Of a DNA stretch of 64,000 nucleotides, positions 42,982-51,373 are shown piece after piece. Location of the stretch: assembly GCF_004362865.1 (NCBI RefSeq), contig NZ_SNYI01000003.1, positions 124,001 to 188,000 on the forward strand, read 5' to 3'. Below the pieces are notes generated by a model. That model was not told the origin of the DNA, did not search any database, and saw only the letters and a list, made by a program, of their open reading frames with translations. A program made the translations under genes and the position numbers. The DNA is from Zeaxanthinibacter enoshimensis. GTDB lineage: Bacteria; Bacteroidota; Bacteroidia; Flavobacteriales; Flavobacteriaceae. The number at the start of each line of letters is the position of its first letter. Position 1 is the first letter of the stretch.

Positions 42982-45438
42982 TTATGGACAATCTAAAGCA
43001 TAAGTCACCCCTCCGTCTACTTGCCAACCCGAAGGTATACCGTCGAGTTGATCTTGATTAACTTTAACACACGAAAATAAATTTGATCGAGCATCCAATG
43101 TGATGAGCTTAGTATTATTTGAGACATCTAATGAATTAAGTTGATTACTGTTAATATATAGTGCTTGCAGATTTGGTATATCAGATAGATCGAGTGATGT
43201 CAATGAATTATTACCCAAGTATATTGATGTGAGTAAGGGATTTCCTTGTAGTTCTATTTCCTGGATCTGCATACCCAAATCCGTGCTTAGAACTTCAAGA
43301 ATGTCATTATCCCTTACCTCCATCGTAGAACTCCGGGAGGTGTTAAATTGAATAGCTCTCATCGCGTCATTATTATTCGAGATAAATCGTAATAGAGAAC
43401 TATCTTCAATATATAAATCGCCCAAAATTGGATTGTCGGAAATTGTTAATATTTCATAATTGGCATCCTCCTGAGAAAAATTGGTTAAAGACGGATTATT
43501 AGTTATACTGACACTTTCATTGCCTCCAATATTCCAAAATCTCACAGTCTCTAAATTTGGCATACTTGATAATAGTATAGTCGTAGATATATCTACAAAT
43601 TCGAATGTTACAGTTCTTAAATCAATATTGTTACTTAAATCTAAGTTTGTAATATCATAATCACTGACTACAAAATTCTGTAAAGATTCAAAATCTTCAA
43701 TGCCAGTAAAATCGATTGGGTTTCTTGCCAAATTAATATCTGTAATTTCCAATGTATTTAGCGAGCTTATATTTGATCTTATGACATAGTCATCGAGGAC
43801 ATCATCGTATCCTAATTCGATTAATTTAGCTTCGAAAACGTCATCAGGTACGAAGGTTTTTTGAGATGTTGAACATCCATTTGTGTCCACAGATTCTCCG
43901 CTAGGTGTCTCAGGACATTTATCATTAATATCCAATATTCCATCTGAATCCGTATCTCTTTGATTGTCTGAGCATCCTTGATTATCCACTGCTTCTCCAG
44001 GAACTGTATCTGGACAGATATCCATCTCATCATTAACTCCGTCTTGATCAGAATCTTTCTGACTATCTGCGCATCCATCAGTATCCACGTTTGAATTAGA
44101 AGGGGTTCCAGGACATAAATCGCTGTCGTTAGACACTCCATCTCCATCAGTATCAAGTTGAGCCGGTGAACATCCATTACTATCAATAGATTGCCCAGAA
44201 GTTGTGTTTGGGCAGAGATCCTGGTCATTTGTGACACCGTCCCCATCAGAGTCTTTCTGACTGTCGGAGCAACCGTTTTGATCTACTGTTTCTCCTTGCG
44301 GTGTGTTATTACAATTGTCATTACTATCCACTACACCATCCATATCTGAATCTGATTGAGATGCTGAACAACCAACAGAGTTTACGGTCTCTCCACCAGG
44401 TGTACCGGGACATTCATCAGTATTATCCATAACTCCATCTTGGTCTGAATCTAACTGACTTGAACTACAACCATTTTCATTGACCTCTTCAGCACTTGGG
44501 GTATTTGGACAATCGTCGATGCCATCATTAACACCATCCCCATCTGTATCGAGTTGTGATTCTGAACATCCACTGCTATTTACGAATGCTCCTTCTTCTG
44601 TATTTGGGCATAGATCTTTATCATCGGTGATACCATCACTGTCAGTGTCTTTCTGACTAGGAGAACAACCATTCTCATCTATTGATTCATCTGATGGGGT
44701 ATTAGGACATTGATCAAGGTCGTCTGTTAATGTGTCGCCATCTGAATCCACTTGACTTTCCGAACATCCGCTTTCATCAACTTCTTCTCCTTCTGGGGTA
44801 TTTTGACATTGATCATTTGCGTCATCAATACCATCACCATCTGAATCTTTTTGAGAAGAAGAACAGCCATTGTCATCAACATTTTCTCCAGACGGAGTTC
44901 CTGGACACTGATCTAATAAATCTTTAACTCCGTCTTCATCGCTATCCAACTGACTAATTGAACATCCATTATCATCAACCATTTCATCGAATGGAGTTTC
45001 CGGACATAGATCTTGGTTATCTGTAACACCATCATTGTCTGAATCTTTTTGTTCAACTGAACAGCCATATCCATCCACTCCCTGGCCGGTTGGAGTGTCA
45101 GGACATTGATCGTTATCATCGGGAACCCCGTCCTGGTCTGAATCACTCCTTTCAAATACAGCTTCTACGTTAAGGTCAGTGGATATTTTAAATGAATACG
45201 GGTTCACATTTCCGCTTAGGTCACCCTGCCACTTCTTAAACTCAAATCCTTTATTGGGAATAGCGGTGATTGTTATAGTTTCCCCTGAGTCATAAGTTCC
45301 ACTCTGCGGATCTATTTTTCCTGAAGTTTCAGGATTAACAGAAGATGTGAATTCGTACTGAATTGGGGAGTCAGATGTACATGCATTAATGGTAACTAGG
45401 AGTGTCAGAAGTATGAAAACAGGCCGTATCCTTCTCAT
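42982..45438 (-). CDS. Secreted lipoprotein with 13 TSP3-like Ca-binding repeats and LRR-like C-terminus
   Basis: An 818-residue protein. A lipoprotein signal ends at Cys20 (TINAC). Residues 25-97 are an InlB-type beta repeat. Residues 99-527 are thirteen tandem repeats of exactly 33 residues of type DSDGDGVxDxxDxCPxTPxGExVDxxGCSxSQ, thrombospondin type 3-like, each with the calcium-binding Asp ladder and two cysteines. From 528 a FVPDDVFEAKLIELGYDDVLDD segment leads into about eight leucine-rich-like repeats. It is probably a surface-exposed adhesive or structural protein. AT-rich compared with its neighbours. Confidence 0.88.
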   Translation of the reverse strand: MRRIRPVFILLTLLVTINACTSDSPIQYEFTSSVNPETSGKIDPQSGTYDSGETITITAIPNKGFEFKKWQGDLSGNVNPYSFKISTDLNVEAVFERSDSDQDGVPDDNDQCPDTPTGQGVDGYGCSVEQKDSDNDGVTDNQDLCPETPFDEMVDDNGCSISQLDSDEDGVKDLLDQCPGTPSGENVDDNGCSSSQKDSDGDGIDDANDQCQNTPEGEEVDESGCSESQVDSDGDTLTDDLDQCPNTPSDESIDENGCSPSQKDTDSDGITDDKDLCPNTEEGAFVNSSGCSESQLDTDGDGVNDGIDDCPNTPSAEEVNENGCSSSQLDSDQDGVMDNTDECPGTPGGETVNSVGCSASQSDSDMDGVVDSNDNCNNTPQGETVDQNGCSDSQKDSDGDGVTNDQDLCPNTTSGQSIDSNGCSPAQLDTDGDGVSNDSDLCPGTPSNSNVDTDGCADSQKDSDQDGVNDEMDICPDTVPGEAVDNQGCSDNQRDTDSDGILDINDKCPETPSGESVDTNGCSTSQKTFVPDDVFEAKLIELGYDDVLDDYVIRSNISSLNTLEITDINLARNPIDFTGIEDFESLQNFVVSDYDITNLDLSNNIDLRTVTFEFVDISTTILLSSMPNLETVRFWNIGGNESVSITNNPSLTNFSQEDANYEILTISDNPILGDLYIEDSSLLRFISNNNDAMRAIQFNTSRSSTMEVRDNDILEVLSTDLGMQIQEIELQGNPLLTSIYLGNNSLTSLDLSDIPNLQALYINSNQLNSLDVSNNTKLITLDARSNLFSCVKVNQDQLDGIPSGWQVDGGVTYALDCP
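43858..45144 (-). repeat. 13 x 99-bp tandem repeats encoding TSP3 modules
   Basis: Thirteen in-frame 99-bp units inside the surface lipoprotein gene. DNA copies are diverged at the third codon position but keep the same length, so protein-level selection is likely. Confidence 0.85.
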
Positions 45439-45759
45439 AGAAGTAGTGTTTTAATTGATCACTTAAAAGAAATTGATGAGGATGAGGGGATTACCAGATT
45501 TACTTAGAAAGTAGTGATCATGGTTCAGTCGCTCAGTTCTCTTGGGGGAGATAAAAAGAGAGTATGAAAGTTAGTGAAATACTTATTTTTTTCTACTAGT
45601 TTAGAAAATAATTTTATCGTGATCCAATAATCGTTTGAGAACTACTAACAGATATTCAGATTAATACTGCAAGTTTTCTGCAGAACCACTTATTCACCTT
45701 CATGTTAATTCTTGATCTAAACGATAGAATGACGAAAAAAGCGCTGCTACATATTTGGT
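45439..45759. other. AT-rich intergenic region, nothing recognised
   Basis: 321 nt between two minus-strand genes. It presumably holds the promoter of the repeat lipoprotein gene. No repeat, RNA or ORF is seen. Confidence 0.4.
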
Positions 45760-46557
45760 TTACAGGGAAGTTATTCGAACATTGAACAGTCTGTAATTGT
45801 CATTTTCCGCATCATACATAAACACAAGGTAATCATTTAGCACTTCAAACGCACTGGTGGCATCTTTATAAGGTGGTAAGCTTTGATCCTTTTGTCTATC
45901 TTGCAACCAACACATGAGATTTACAGGCTCCTTATTTAAGTTGATTGCCTCTTCTGTGGGAATAAAACTTAATTGACCATTATTTCCATAGTTCCGAAGA
46001 AATAATTCACCAAGCGAAGCATGATCAGAATCTTCTAAACTGTCATCATGAAGGGAAAGGACCAAGGTGTCTCTATGAATAGGCTTCTTTGAAAATAGAT
46101 TACCATTACCTGAAGATTTAAATTGTTTGTATCTAACTTCTTTGGGTATAATTAATTGGTTGTCCCTTATAAATACTAACTGGTACTTCTCTGTTAATTT
46201 TCTTCGCAACTTTCCAATGCTGATTATGGAATTATATTCTCCTACAAGATACATACTGTCTTGTTCAATCAATGTACTAGGATCTATACCCTCAATTTTC
46301 GAATCTATTAAAAGGAATACTGTAGCTTTTTTTATTTCTAGAAATCCATTAAATGGATTGTGCTTTGATATACTATCATAGAATACAGTCAAATATTTAT
46401 CGGAATTAATTGCAGTCTGATCCCCATCCACTACGTAGTTAGGTTCATAATTTAAAAACAAGGTATCCTTGGTGTGGGGCCCATTTATCTGCCCAACACC
46501 TATCATCCCATTCAAACACATTATCAACAGAATGATATTAAATAGAAGTTTATTCAT
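45760..46557 (-). CDS. Secreted protein of unknown function
   Basis: A 265-residue protein with a signal peptide (LLFNIILLIMCLNGMIGVG). The mature part has mixed alpha/beta character with LFLNYEPNYVVDGDQTAI, TVFYDSISKHNPFNGFLEIK and a C-terminal YKDATSAFEVLNDYLVFMYD. No catalytic motif is recognised. It is AT-rich like the surface lipoprotein gene next to it, and the two may be from the same acquired stretch. Confidence 0.65.
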   Translation of the reverse strand: MNKLLFNIILLIMCLNGMIGVGQINGPHTKDTLFLNYEPNYVVDGDQTAINSDKYLTVFYDSISKHNPFNGFLEIKKATVFLLIDSKIEGIDPSTLIEQDSMYLVGEYNSIISIGKLRRKLTEKYQLVFIRDNQLIIPKEVRYKQFKSSGNGNLFSKKPIHRDTLVLSLHDDSLEDSDHASLGELFLRNYGNNGQLSFIPTEEAINLNKEPVNLMCWLQDRQKDQSLPPYKDATSAFEVLNDYLVFMYDAENDNYRLFNVRITSL

Positions 46558-46664
46558 CCATTGTCTAAATTAGGGGATTGCATTCCTTTGAAGTGGTACG
46601 TACTCCTATACTCAAAATACAAAATTCTCGATGCTAGGTCATAAAATTCCAGCTAACTTTCAGA

Positions 46665-46907
46665 TCAGATGTTTGTTTCTGAATGCTTTCCCGGACCCTG
46701 ATTTAAATACCGCTCAAAGTTGTATGCTGTAAGTGGGTTGTTAAATTTTGAAACATGAATGAGCTGAACCGGTAATTTGTTCTTCGTAAAATGCACTTCT
46801 CCAGACTGGTGTGCTTTTAATCTCTTCTTCAGGTATCTTGTAAATCCTGTATAAAGTTTCCCGTCAATACATTTTAAGATATAAACACAAAAGGGTAGGT
46901 CATTCAT
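46665..46907 (-). CDS. GIY-YIG nuclease superfamily protein, frame-shifted at the C-terminus
   Basis: An 80-residue protein from ATG 46907: FCVYILKCIDGKLYTGFTRYLKKRLKAHQSG is the GIY-YIG core (catalytic Tyr pair, Arg) and AYNFERYL the C-terminal motif with the conserved Glu. Homologues normally end GKAFRNKHL-like, whereas here the frame reads GPGKHSETNI. Adding one A to the AAA run at 46687-46689 (on the coding strand) restores AFRNKHLI and a stop. So it is a recent frameshift or a sequencing error. The standard role is unknown. Confidence 0.8.
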   Translation of the reverse strand: MNDLPFCVYILKCIDGKLYTGFTRYLKKRLKAHQSGEVHFTKNKLPVQLIHVSKFNNPLTAYNFERYLNQGPGKHSETNI

Positions 46908-47067
46908 TTTTTTGGAAATCAAAAGAAAATTTTTTCAATGTAATTTCCTTGCAGTAATACATTTAAGCGAGTAAGTTTTAAGTACAAAGGAAATACATCC
47001 ACCGAAAGCCTTGAGAAAGAAGTTGATTAAGGCTGTTAATAATTACGCCCTGCGTCGTTAATAGTAG

Positions 47068-47209
47068 GGTGGATCCTTATCCACCGTAGCCCTCGGGAGA
47101 GATTTAAAATAAGGCATAAAATAAAAAACCCTCCTGCGCATAAATGGGGATGCGGGTTTGGCTCGGAGTATGGTGGATCGGCATCCACCGTAGCCCTCGG
47201 GAGAGATTT
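47068..47209. repeat. Two copies of a hairpin plus CCGTAGCCCTCGGGAGAGAT element
   Basis: The 25-nt word starting CCACCGTAGCCCTCGGGAG occurs at 47081-47105 and 47185-47209. Each is preceded by a 7-bp hairpin, GGTGGAT-CCTT-ATCCACC (47068-47085) and GGTGGAT-CGGC-ATCCACC (47172-47189). They lie downstream of the tmRNA (minus strand). This repeat is of a different type from the 7-mer family. Confidence 0.75.
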
Positions 47210-47228
47210 TGAATAGGACTTAAAATAA

Positions 47229-47272
47229 AAAAGCCCCCCTTCGCTCTGATTAAAATCAGAGCTTCGGAGGGC
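47229..47272 (-). terminator. Terminator of tmRNA
   Basis: On the minus strand CGCCCTCCGAAGCTCTGATT pairs with the following AATCAGAGCGAAGGGGGGC, then TTTTTT. It starts 3-4 nt after the tmRNA 3' end. Confidence 0.8.
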
Positions 47273-47275
47273 GTA

Positions 47276-47672
47276 GGTGGAGCCGGAGGGATTCGAACCC
47301 TCGTCCAAACAAGCAATAACCATGCTTTCTACATGCTTAGGTCCTGATTGGTTTTCGATGCGCAGCTGACCAGAACCAGCCTACTACGCACTTAGCTTCT
47401 TTAGTTTTGAGGAATTGCCGAAGCTACAATCCCCCTATGTTGACTTTTATGGTGCCCCTGAATGGATCGCCGTCAACAAGGGCTATCCAGGGACATCTCG
47501 CTTCCCTGCCTTGCAGGGACGAGGCTAAATCCTACTATAATTCAGATTAAGCGGCAAGAGCGTAATTATCTTCGCCATTTAAAAAGTGTGAAATATGAGA
47601 TTTACGAGCTGTATCCCAGCGCTCGGCATGCTTACATAACCATTGGTCTTGCTGTCAAAACCAGTCGGCCCC
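47276..47672 (-). ncRNA. ssrA: tmRNA
   Basis: The 5' end GGGGCCGACTGGTTTTGACA (47672 down) and the 3' end with the T-loop GGTTCGAATCCC and CGGCTCCA (47278) fold into the tRNA-like domain; GGGGCCG pairs with CGGCTCC. The resume codon and tag are GGC GAA GAT AAT TAC GCT CTT GCC GCT TAA, giving tag GEDNYALAA after the charged alanine. Length is about 395 nt. CCA is not fully encoded (ACCT), so the last base must be added. Confidence 0.95.
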
Positions 47673-47863
47673 ATTAAATCAAAGAACTATTTTCAAAGGT
47701 CTTCGCAAATGTGCTCATCACTTTGTCCCTGCTGTAACTTGGTTGCCACGCCGTGGGAACCCACAAAGATACATTTTTCAATGCGCTTCTGAAAACCTTC
47801 TTTCATTCGGAAATTCACTAAATTCCTCTTACATTCGTTCAAAATTTATACCAAGTTTTATTT

Positions 47864-49069
47864 ATGCGAATCGGAATCATCCGGGAGCGCAAAAATCCGC
47901 CGGATCGCCGTGTGGTATTGTCTCCCCAAGCCTGCCAGAAAGTCCTGAAAGCCTATCCCGAGGCCGAAATTATCGTAGAACCTTCTCCGATCCGGGTCTT
48001 CACAGACGAGGAATACCGGATTGCCGGGATCCCGGTAGAAGACAGAATGGAGGAATGTGATATCCTGCTGGGTGTAAAAGAAGTGCCCATCCCGGCATTG
48101 ATCCCGCATAAAAAATATTTCTTCTTTTCGCATACCATCAAAAAGCAACCCTATAACCGCGACCTGCTGCAGGCTATCCTGAATAAGGATATCGAGATGT
48201 ATGACCACGAGGTGATCACGGACGAACGGAACTCCCGCCTGGTGGCTTTCGGTCGTTATGCCGGAATCGTAGGGGCCTATAACGGTTTCAGGGCCTTTGG
48301 CCTGAAACACGAGCTCTATGATATTCCCAAGGCGGAAGCCCTGAAAGACCAGAAAGCGCTGATAGAGGTGCTGAGAGATATTTCCCTGCCCAATGTTAAG
48401 ATCCTCCTTACCGGGAAAGGAAGGGTCGGCGGAGGCGCCATGGAAATGCTGACAGGAATGGAACTGCGCCAGGTGAACGTAGAGGAATACCTGAACGAAA
48501 CCTTTGATGAGCCTGTCTTCTGCCAGTTAGAGGTCCTGGATTACAATAAGCGAAAAGATGGGAAGCATTTGGGAATGTCCGATTTTATCGACCATCCCGA
48601 TGAATACGAATCAGATTTTATGCGCTTTGCAAGGGTTTCCGACCTGTTTATAGCGGGTCATTTCTACGCAGAAGAAGCGCCCTACCTGTTTACGCGCACC
48701 GATGCAAAAAGACGCGACTTCAGGATCAGCGTGGTGGCCGATATCTCTTGTGATATAGACGGACCCGTAGCCTCTACTATCAGGCCGTCCACCATTGCTG
48801 AACCTATTTACGGGTACGATCCAAAGCTGGAGACCGAAATTGACTTCCGTAAACCGGGAGCAATTGCTGTGATGGCGGTAGATAACCTCCCGGCAGAACT
48901 TCCCCGGGATTCCAGTGAAGGCTTCGGTGCCGCCTTCGTGGAACATGTGATCCCATCCTTCTTTAATGATGATGCCAGGGGTATCCTGGACAGGGCACTT
49001 ATGACCAAAGACGGGCAACTCACCGAAAGGTTTGCGTATTTGCAGGGTTATGTTGATGGAATTGAATGA
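47864..49069 (+). CDS. Saccharopine dehydrogenase-like / alanine dehydrogenase-fold NAD(P) oxidoreductase
   Basis: A 401-residue protein. The N-terminal half (1-150) has the alanine-dehydrogenase/PNT fold opening RIGIIRERKNPPDRRVVLSP with the substrate Arg and Lys motifs (KEVPIPALI, FFFSHTIKKQPYN). KILLTGKGRVGGGAMEML near 180 is the dinucleotide-binding loop. DISCDIDGPVASTIRPSTIA and GFGAAFVEHVIP follow as in the LYS1-like saccharopine dehydrogenases. Lysine metabolism is plausible, as the DUF1338 enzyme elsewhere in the window also fits it. Upstream is a tmRNA. Confidence 0.8.
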   Translation: MRIGIIRERKNPPDRRVVLSPQACQKVLKAYPEAEIIVEPSPIRVFTDEEYRIAGIPVEDRMEECDILLGVKEVPIPALIPHKKYFFFSHTIKKQPYNRDLLQAILNKDIEMYDHEVITDERNSRLVAFGRYAGIVGAYNGFRAFGLKHELYDIPKAEALKDQKALIEVLRDISLPNVKILLTGKGRVGGGAMEMLTGMELRQVNVEEYLNETFDEPVFCQLEVLDYNKRKDGKHLGMSDFIDHPDEYESDFMRFARVSDLFIAGHFYAEEAPYLFTRTDAKRRDFRISVVADISCDIDGPVASTIRPSTIAEPIYGYDPKLETEIDFRKPGAIAVMAVDNLPAELPRDSSEGFGAAFVEHVIPSFFNDDARGILDRALMTKDGQLTERFAYLQGYVDGIE

Positions 49070-49070
49070 G

Positions 49071-49101
49071 GTGACAAGGGGGACAAAGGGGACAAGGTGA
49101 C
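49071..49101 (-). repeat. D'-type repeat left of the second S23 gene (block R10)
   Basis: GTGACAAGGGGGACAAAGGG and GACAAGGTGAC, starting one base after the TGA of the dehydrogenase gene. It is in the inverse orientation to the block at 49549-49588, and the S23 gene lies between. Confidence 0.75.
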
Positions 49102-49105
49102 GGCC

Positions 49106-49462
49106 CTATGAATTGAGTTTATTGCCCAATGAATCTTTCATTTTACGGAATAAATGATTAAGACTGCGAATCTCTTTATTGATGGTCTCTGAATGTAGTA
49201 TGTAACCTAATTCTTTCGAAATGATCAATTGGGTTTCTAATTCTGCCAAAGATCCTGTGGCAATATCCAGGAATCTCAAATATTCTCGCGTTGTACCTCT
49301 TCCGGCTCCTTCGGCAATGTTCGAGGGTATAGAAATAACCGTTTTTCTCAGGTGTTGTATTAGACCATATTTTTCCGATTCCGGAAAAGCCCTGGTTGTT
49401 TGATAAATGACCATCACCAATTCCATACTTTTCTTCCAGATCAGTAGATTTTTGTGGGTCAT
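49106..49462 (-). CDS. Four-helix-bundle protein (S23/23S rRNA IVP, bAvd-like), second copy
   Basis: A 118-residue protein from ATG 49462 (MTHKNLLIWKKSMELVMVIY). Helix markers: LIQHLRKTVISIPSNIAEGAGR and EYLRFLDIATGSLAELETQL, the most conserved parts of the S23 family. It shares the core of the copy at 20341 (IAEGFE versus IAEGAG) but is otherwise diverged. The longer frame to 49534 lacks support. It is flanked on both sides by D-type repeats in opposite orientation, as the first copy is by B-type repeats. Confidence 0.87.
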   Translation of the reverse strand: MTHKNLLIWKKSMELVMVIYQTTRAFPESEKYGLIQHLRKTVISIPSNIAEGAGRGTTREYLRFLDIATGSLAELETQLIISKELGYILHSETINKEIRSLNHLFRKMKDSLGNKLNS

Positions 49463-49548
49463 TGCTATATAACTTAGGAGTACAAATTTAGACAGCCAGG
49501 CTGCAGTTAAAAAGCAGTATCCTATACCTGCCACTGCTAATATTGATT

Positions 49549-49588
49549 TGTCCTTTTATTTGTCCCCTCTGTCCCCTTTGTCACCCCT
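49549..49588 (+). repeat. D-type repeat right of the second S23 gene (block R11)
   Basis: TGTCCTTTTATTTGTCCCCT, then CTGTCCCCTTTGTCACCCCT. It runs through the stop codon of the PHP gene (TCA, 49581-49583 on the plus strand), so the last codons of that gene (VKG, stop) are partly made from the repeat. Confidence 0.75.
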
Positions 49589-50687
49589 TAACATCCCACT
49601 CCACCACAGCATTAGTCTTAGGCGCAGTGATGGCCTTTAGTGCTTTAAGTTTAAGGGTAATGTTTGGCAGGCGTTCCATTGTTTTGATCTTAAGAGTTGT
49701 GGTGCCCATGGCCGGAACTGTGAACACCGGGGAATTGCTGTAGAAGGTATAGGGCATCATATTTTCAAACACCAGCTCTGTACTGCTTTCGTTCTTAAGA
49801 ATAACTTCCAGGATCTGGGTCTTTCCTATGTACCCCGATTTCTCTATGCTGATACAAGCTTTTAGCAGGGGTTTTAAATATTCTTCTTTCCCGACCAGGA
49901 TATTATTGTAAACTGCTACGGTGCGTCCGGCAAAAAGTGCCTCTTTCAGGGATTCCGTATTGCGTTCCTTTGCAAAGACCAGGGTAATGGGTCGGTCGTG
50001 TCCTTTCTCTTCGTAATCCCAGGTGATCAGTCCATGAATGTCACTCGTGCCCATAATGGTAAGATCTTTTTCCAGGGCCAGAGCAAGCGCTTCCTCGGAG
50101 TAGTCTTTTTCATTGATCACTTCAATCCCGTGCAGTGCGCCATTTGCAATTCTTTCTTCCTGGAAGGCACTGAGAATGGGAATTCCCATGGAACTCTGCG
50201 GGTACCAGGCAGGGTGGTTCCAGAATACGAATGCTCCCTGTTTTTTAGCTTCCCGGAAAGGTGTAAGCGAATCCTTGGCCAGTAAAGGATTGGCATCCTG
50301 TATAAATATAGCATTACTATGCCCCATTGGGGCAGCCCTGGTAATTTCTGATCCGTGTATAATGATGAGGTCATGGGAGGCAGCTTCCTGCAGGGCTAAT
50401 TGATAAGAGCGATTCCGGTCGGGGTGAGGAATATCCTCAGAATGGGGCTGGTATTCCAGGTGCTCTGTAAGGGAGATCACATCCAGTCCATCCCTCAGGG
50501 CTTCCTGTACCCGTATGTTAGGCCAGACATAACCATCAGAGAAAACGGTGTGCTGGTGCAGATCGGTCTTCAGGCTCAGGTATCCCGGGATATCGGGGAA
50601 CACTATAGGGTCATTTCCCCGGTGGTGATGTTGGGCTTCCAGGTTAACAGAAAGGATCAACACAAGAAAAAACAGGATAGGTCGCAT
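49581..50687 (-). CDS. Secreted PHP-domain phosphodiesterase (Sb-PDE-like)
   Basis: A 368-residue protein from ATG 50687 with a signal peptide (PILFFLVLILSVNLEAQ). The PHP metal motifs are present: KTDLHQHTVFSDG near residue 40, LTEHLEYQ, IHGSEIT, WNHPAWYP and GTSDIHGLI. This is the pattern of Sb-PDE-type phosphodiesterases and histidinol-phosphatase-like hydrolases with two or three metal ions. A periplasmic or surface phosphoester hydrolase is likely. The C-terminal 90 residues form a beta-rich add-on domain. Its stop codon lies in the D repeat. Confidence 0.87.
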   Translation of the reverse strand: MRPILFFLVLILSVNLEAQHHHRGNDPIVFPDIPGYLSLKTDLHQHTVFSDGYVWPNIRVQEALRDGLDVISLTEHLEYQPHSEDIPHPDRNRSYQLALQEAASHDLIIIHGSEITRAAPMGHSNAIFIQDANPLLAKDSLTPFREAKKQGAFVFWNHPAWYPQSSMGIPILSAFQEERIANGALHGIEVINEKDYSEEALALALEKDLTIMGTSDIHGLITWDYEEKGHDRPITLVFAKERNTESLKEALFAGRTVAVYNNILVGKEEYLKPLLKACISIEKSGYIGKTQILEVILKNESSTELVFENMMPYTFYSNSPVFTVPAMGTTTLKIKTMERLPNITLKLKALKAITAPKTNAVVEWDVKG

Positions 50688-50986
50688 GGATTTGGTTTTT
50701 TGTAAATATAAGACAAGGTCGAATTTCATTAATCAGAAGATTTTAACCTTAAATCTAATCATTCATGATAGAATATTTACTGTGCCCTCGCTTAAACCCT
50801 GCATAAATTACCAGCAAGCTATACCAACTAAGGCCATCAGAAATAGGTGTGGAATTGAATAGGCGATGTCTACCAAGTTTGGATGGGATGGAGGAAGTTT
50901 TCGCTATTTGATGGTATAATTTGCAGCTGTTGGGTATTTTATTGGCTGGAAAATAGTAACTTACCCTCTAGTCAAGACAATAACCC

Positions 50987-51295
50987 ATGAAATTCCAATG
51001 GATATCCGGAAAACGCATCGATGAAGAGCTCGGGAAGTTCTGTGTCGAATTGGAATATCAACTCCGTCCAAAGATCACCCGTTTCCTTATCGCCCATCCG
51101 GATTTTGATGGTCTGCCTGATTTTTCAGGTTTCTATTTCGAGATCGATATGAAATTACAGCAGGTGATCATGAACCATGTTCAGCCCGAGATCCTCAGTT
51201 CCAAGCTGAAACGCGATTTTGACCGGGATGTGAACCTGGGTTTTGCCCGCTCCCTTTTTACAAGGAGACCCTACACGCCCCGCATACACGAATAA
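50987..51295 (+). CDS. Hypothetical protein of 102 residues
   Basis: MKFQWISGKRIDEELGKFCV opens a 102-residue protein with LEYQLRPKITRFLIAHPDFDGLPD and a predicted amphipathic helix (MKLQQVIMNHVQPEI), ending in a basic RRPYTPRIHE. No family recognised and no signal peptide. It is alone on its strand and followed by a bidirectional terminator. Only composition and a good ATG support it as coding. Confidence 0.5.
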   Translation: MKFQWISGKRIDEELGKFCVELEYQLRPKITRFLIAHPDFDGLPDFSGFYFEIDMKLQQVIMNHVQPEILSSKLKRDFDRDVNLGFARSLFTRRPYTPRIHE

Positions 51296-51332
51296 CCCGT
51301 ACACTTCAACTTATCTTCAGACTTTAACGCAT

Positions 51333-51362
51333 AAAAAAACCCTCCGGGAAGGGAGGGTTTTC
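51333..51362. terminator. Bidirectional terminator
   Basis: AAAAAAACCCTCC-GGGAA-GGGAGGGTTTT between the convergent hypothetical gene (end 51295) and the MscS-like gene (end 51374). Confidence 0.9.
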
Positions 51363-51373
51363 TTAAATGCGAT

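Noticed and set aside
44730-45155. Plus- and minus-strand ORFs inside the TSP3 region
   Set aside because: They are shadows of the regular 99-bp coding repeats.
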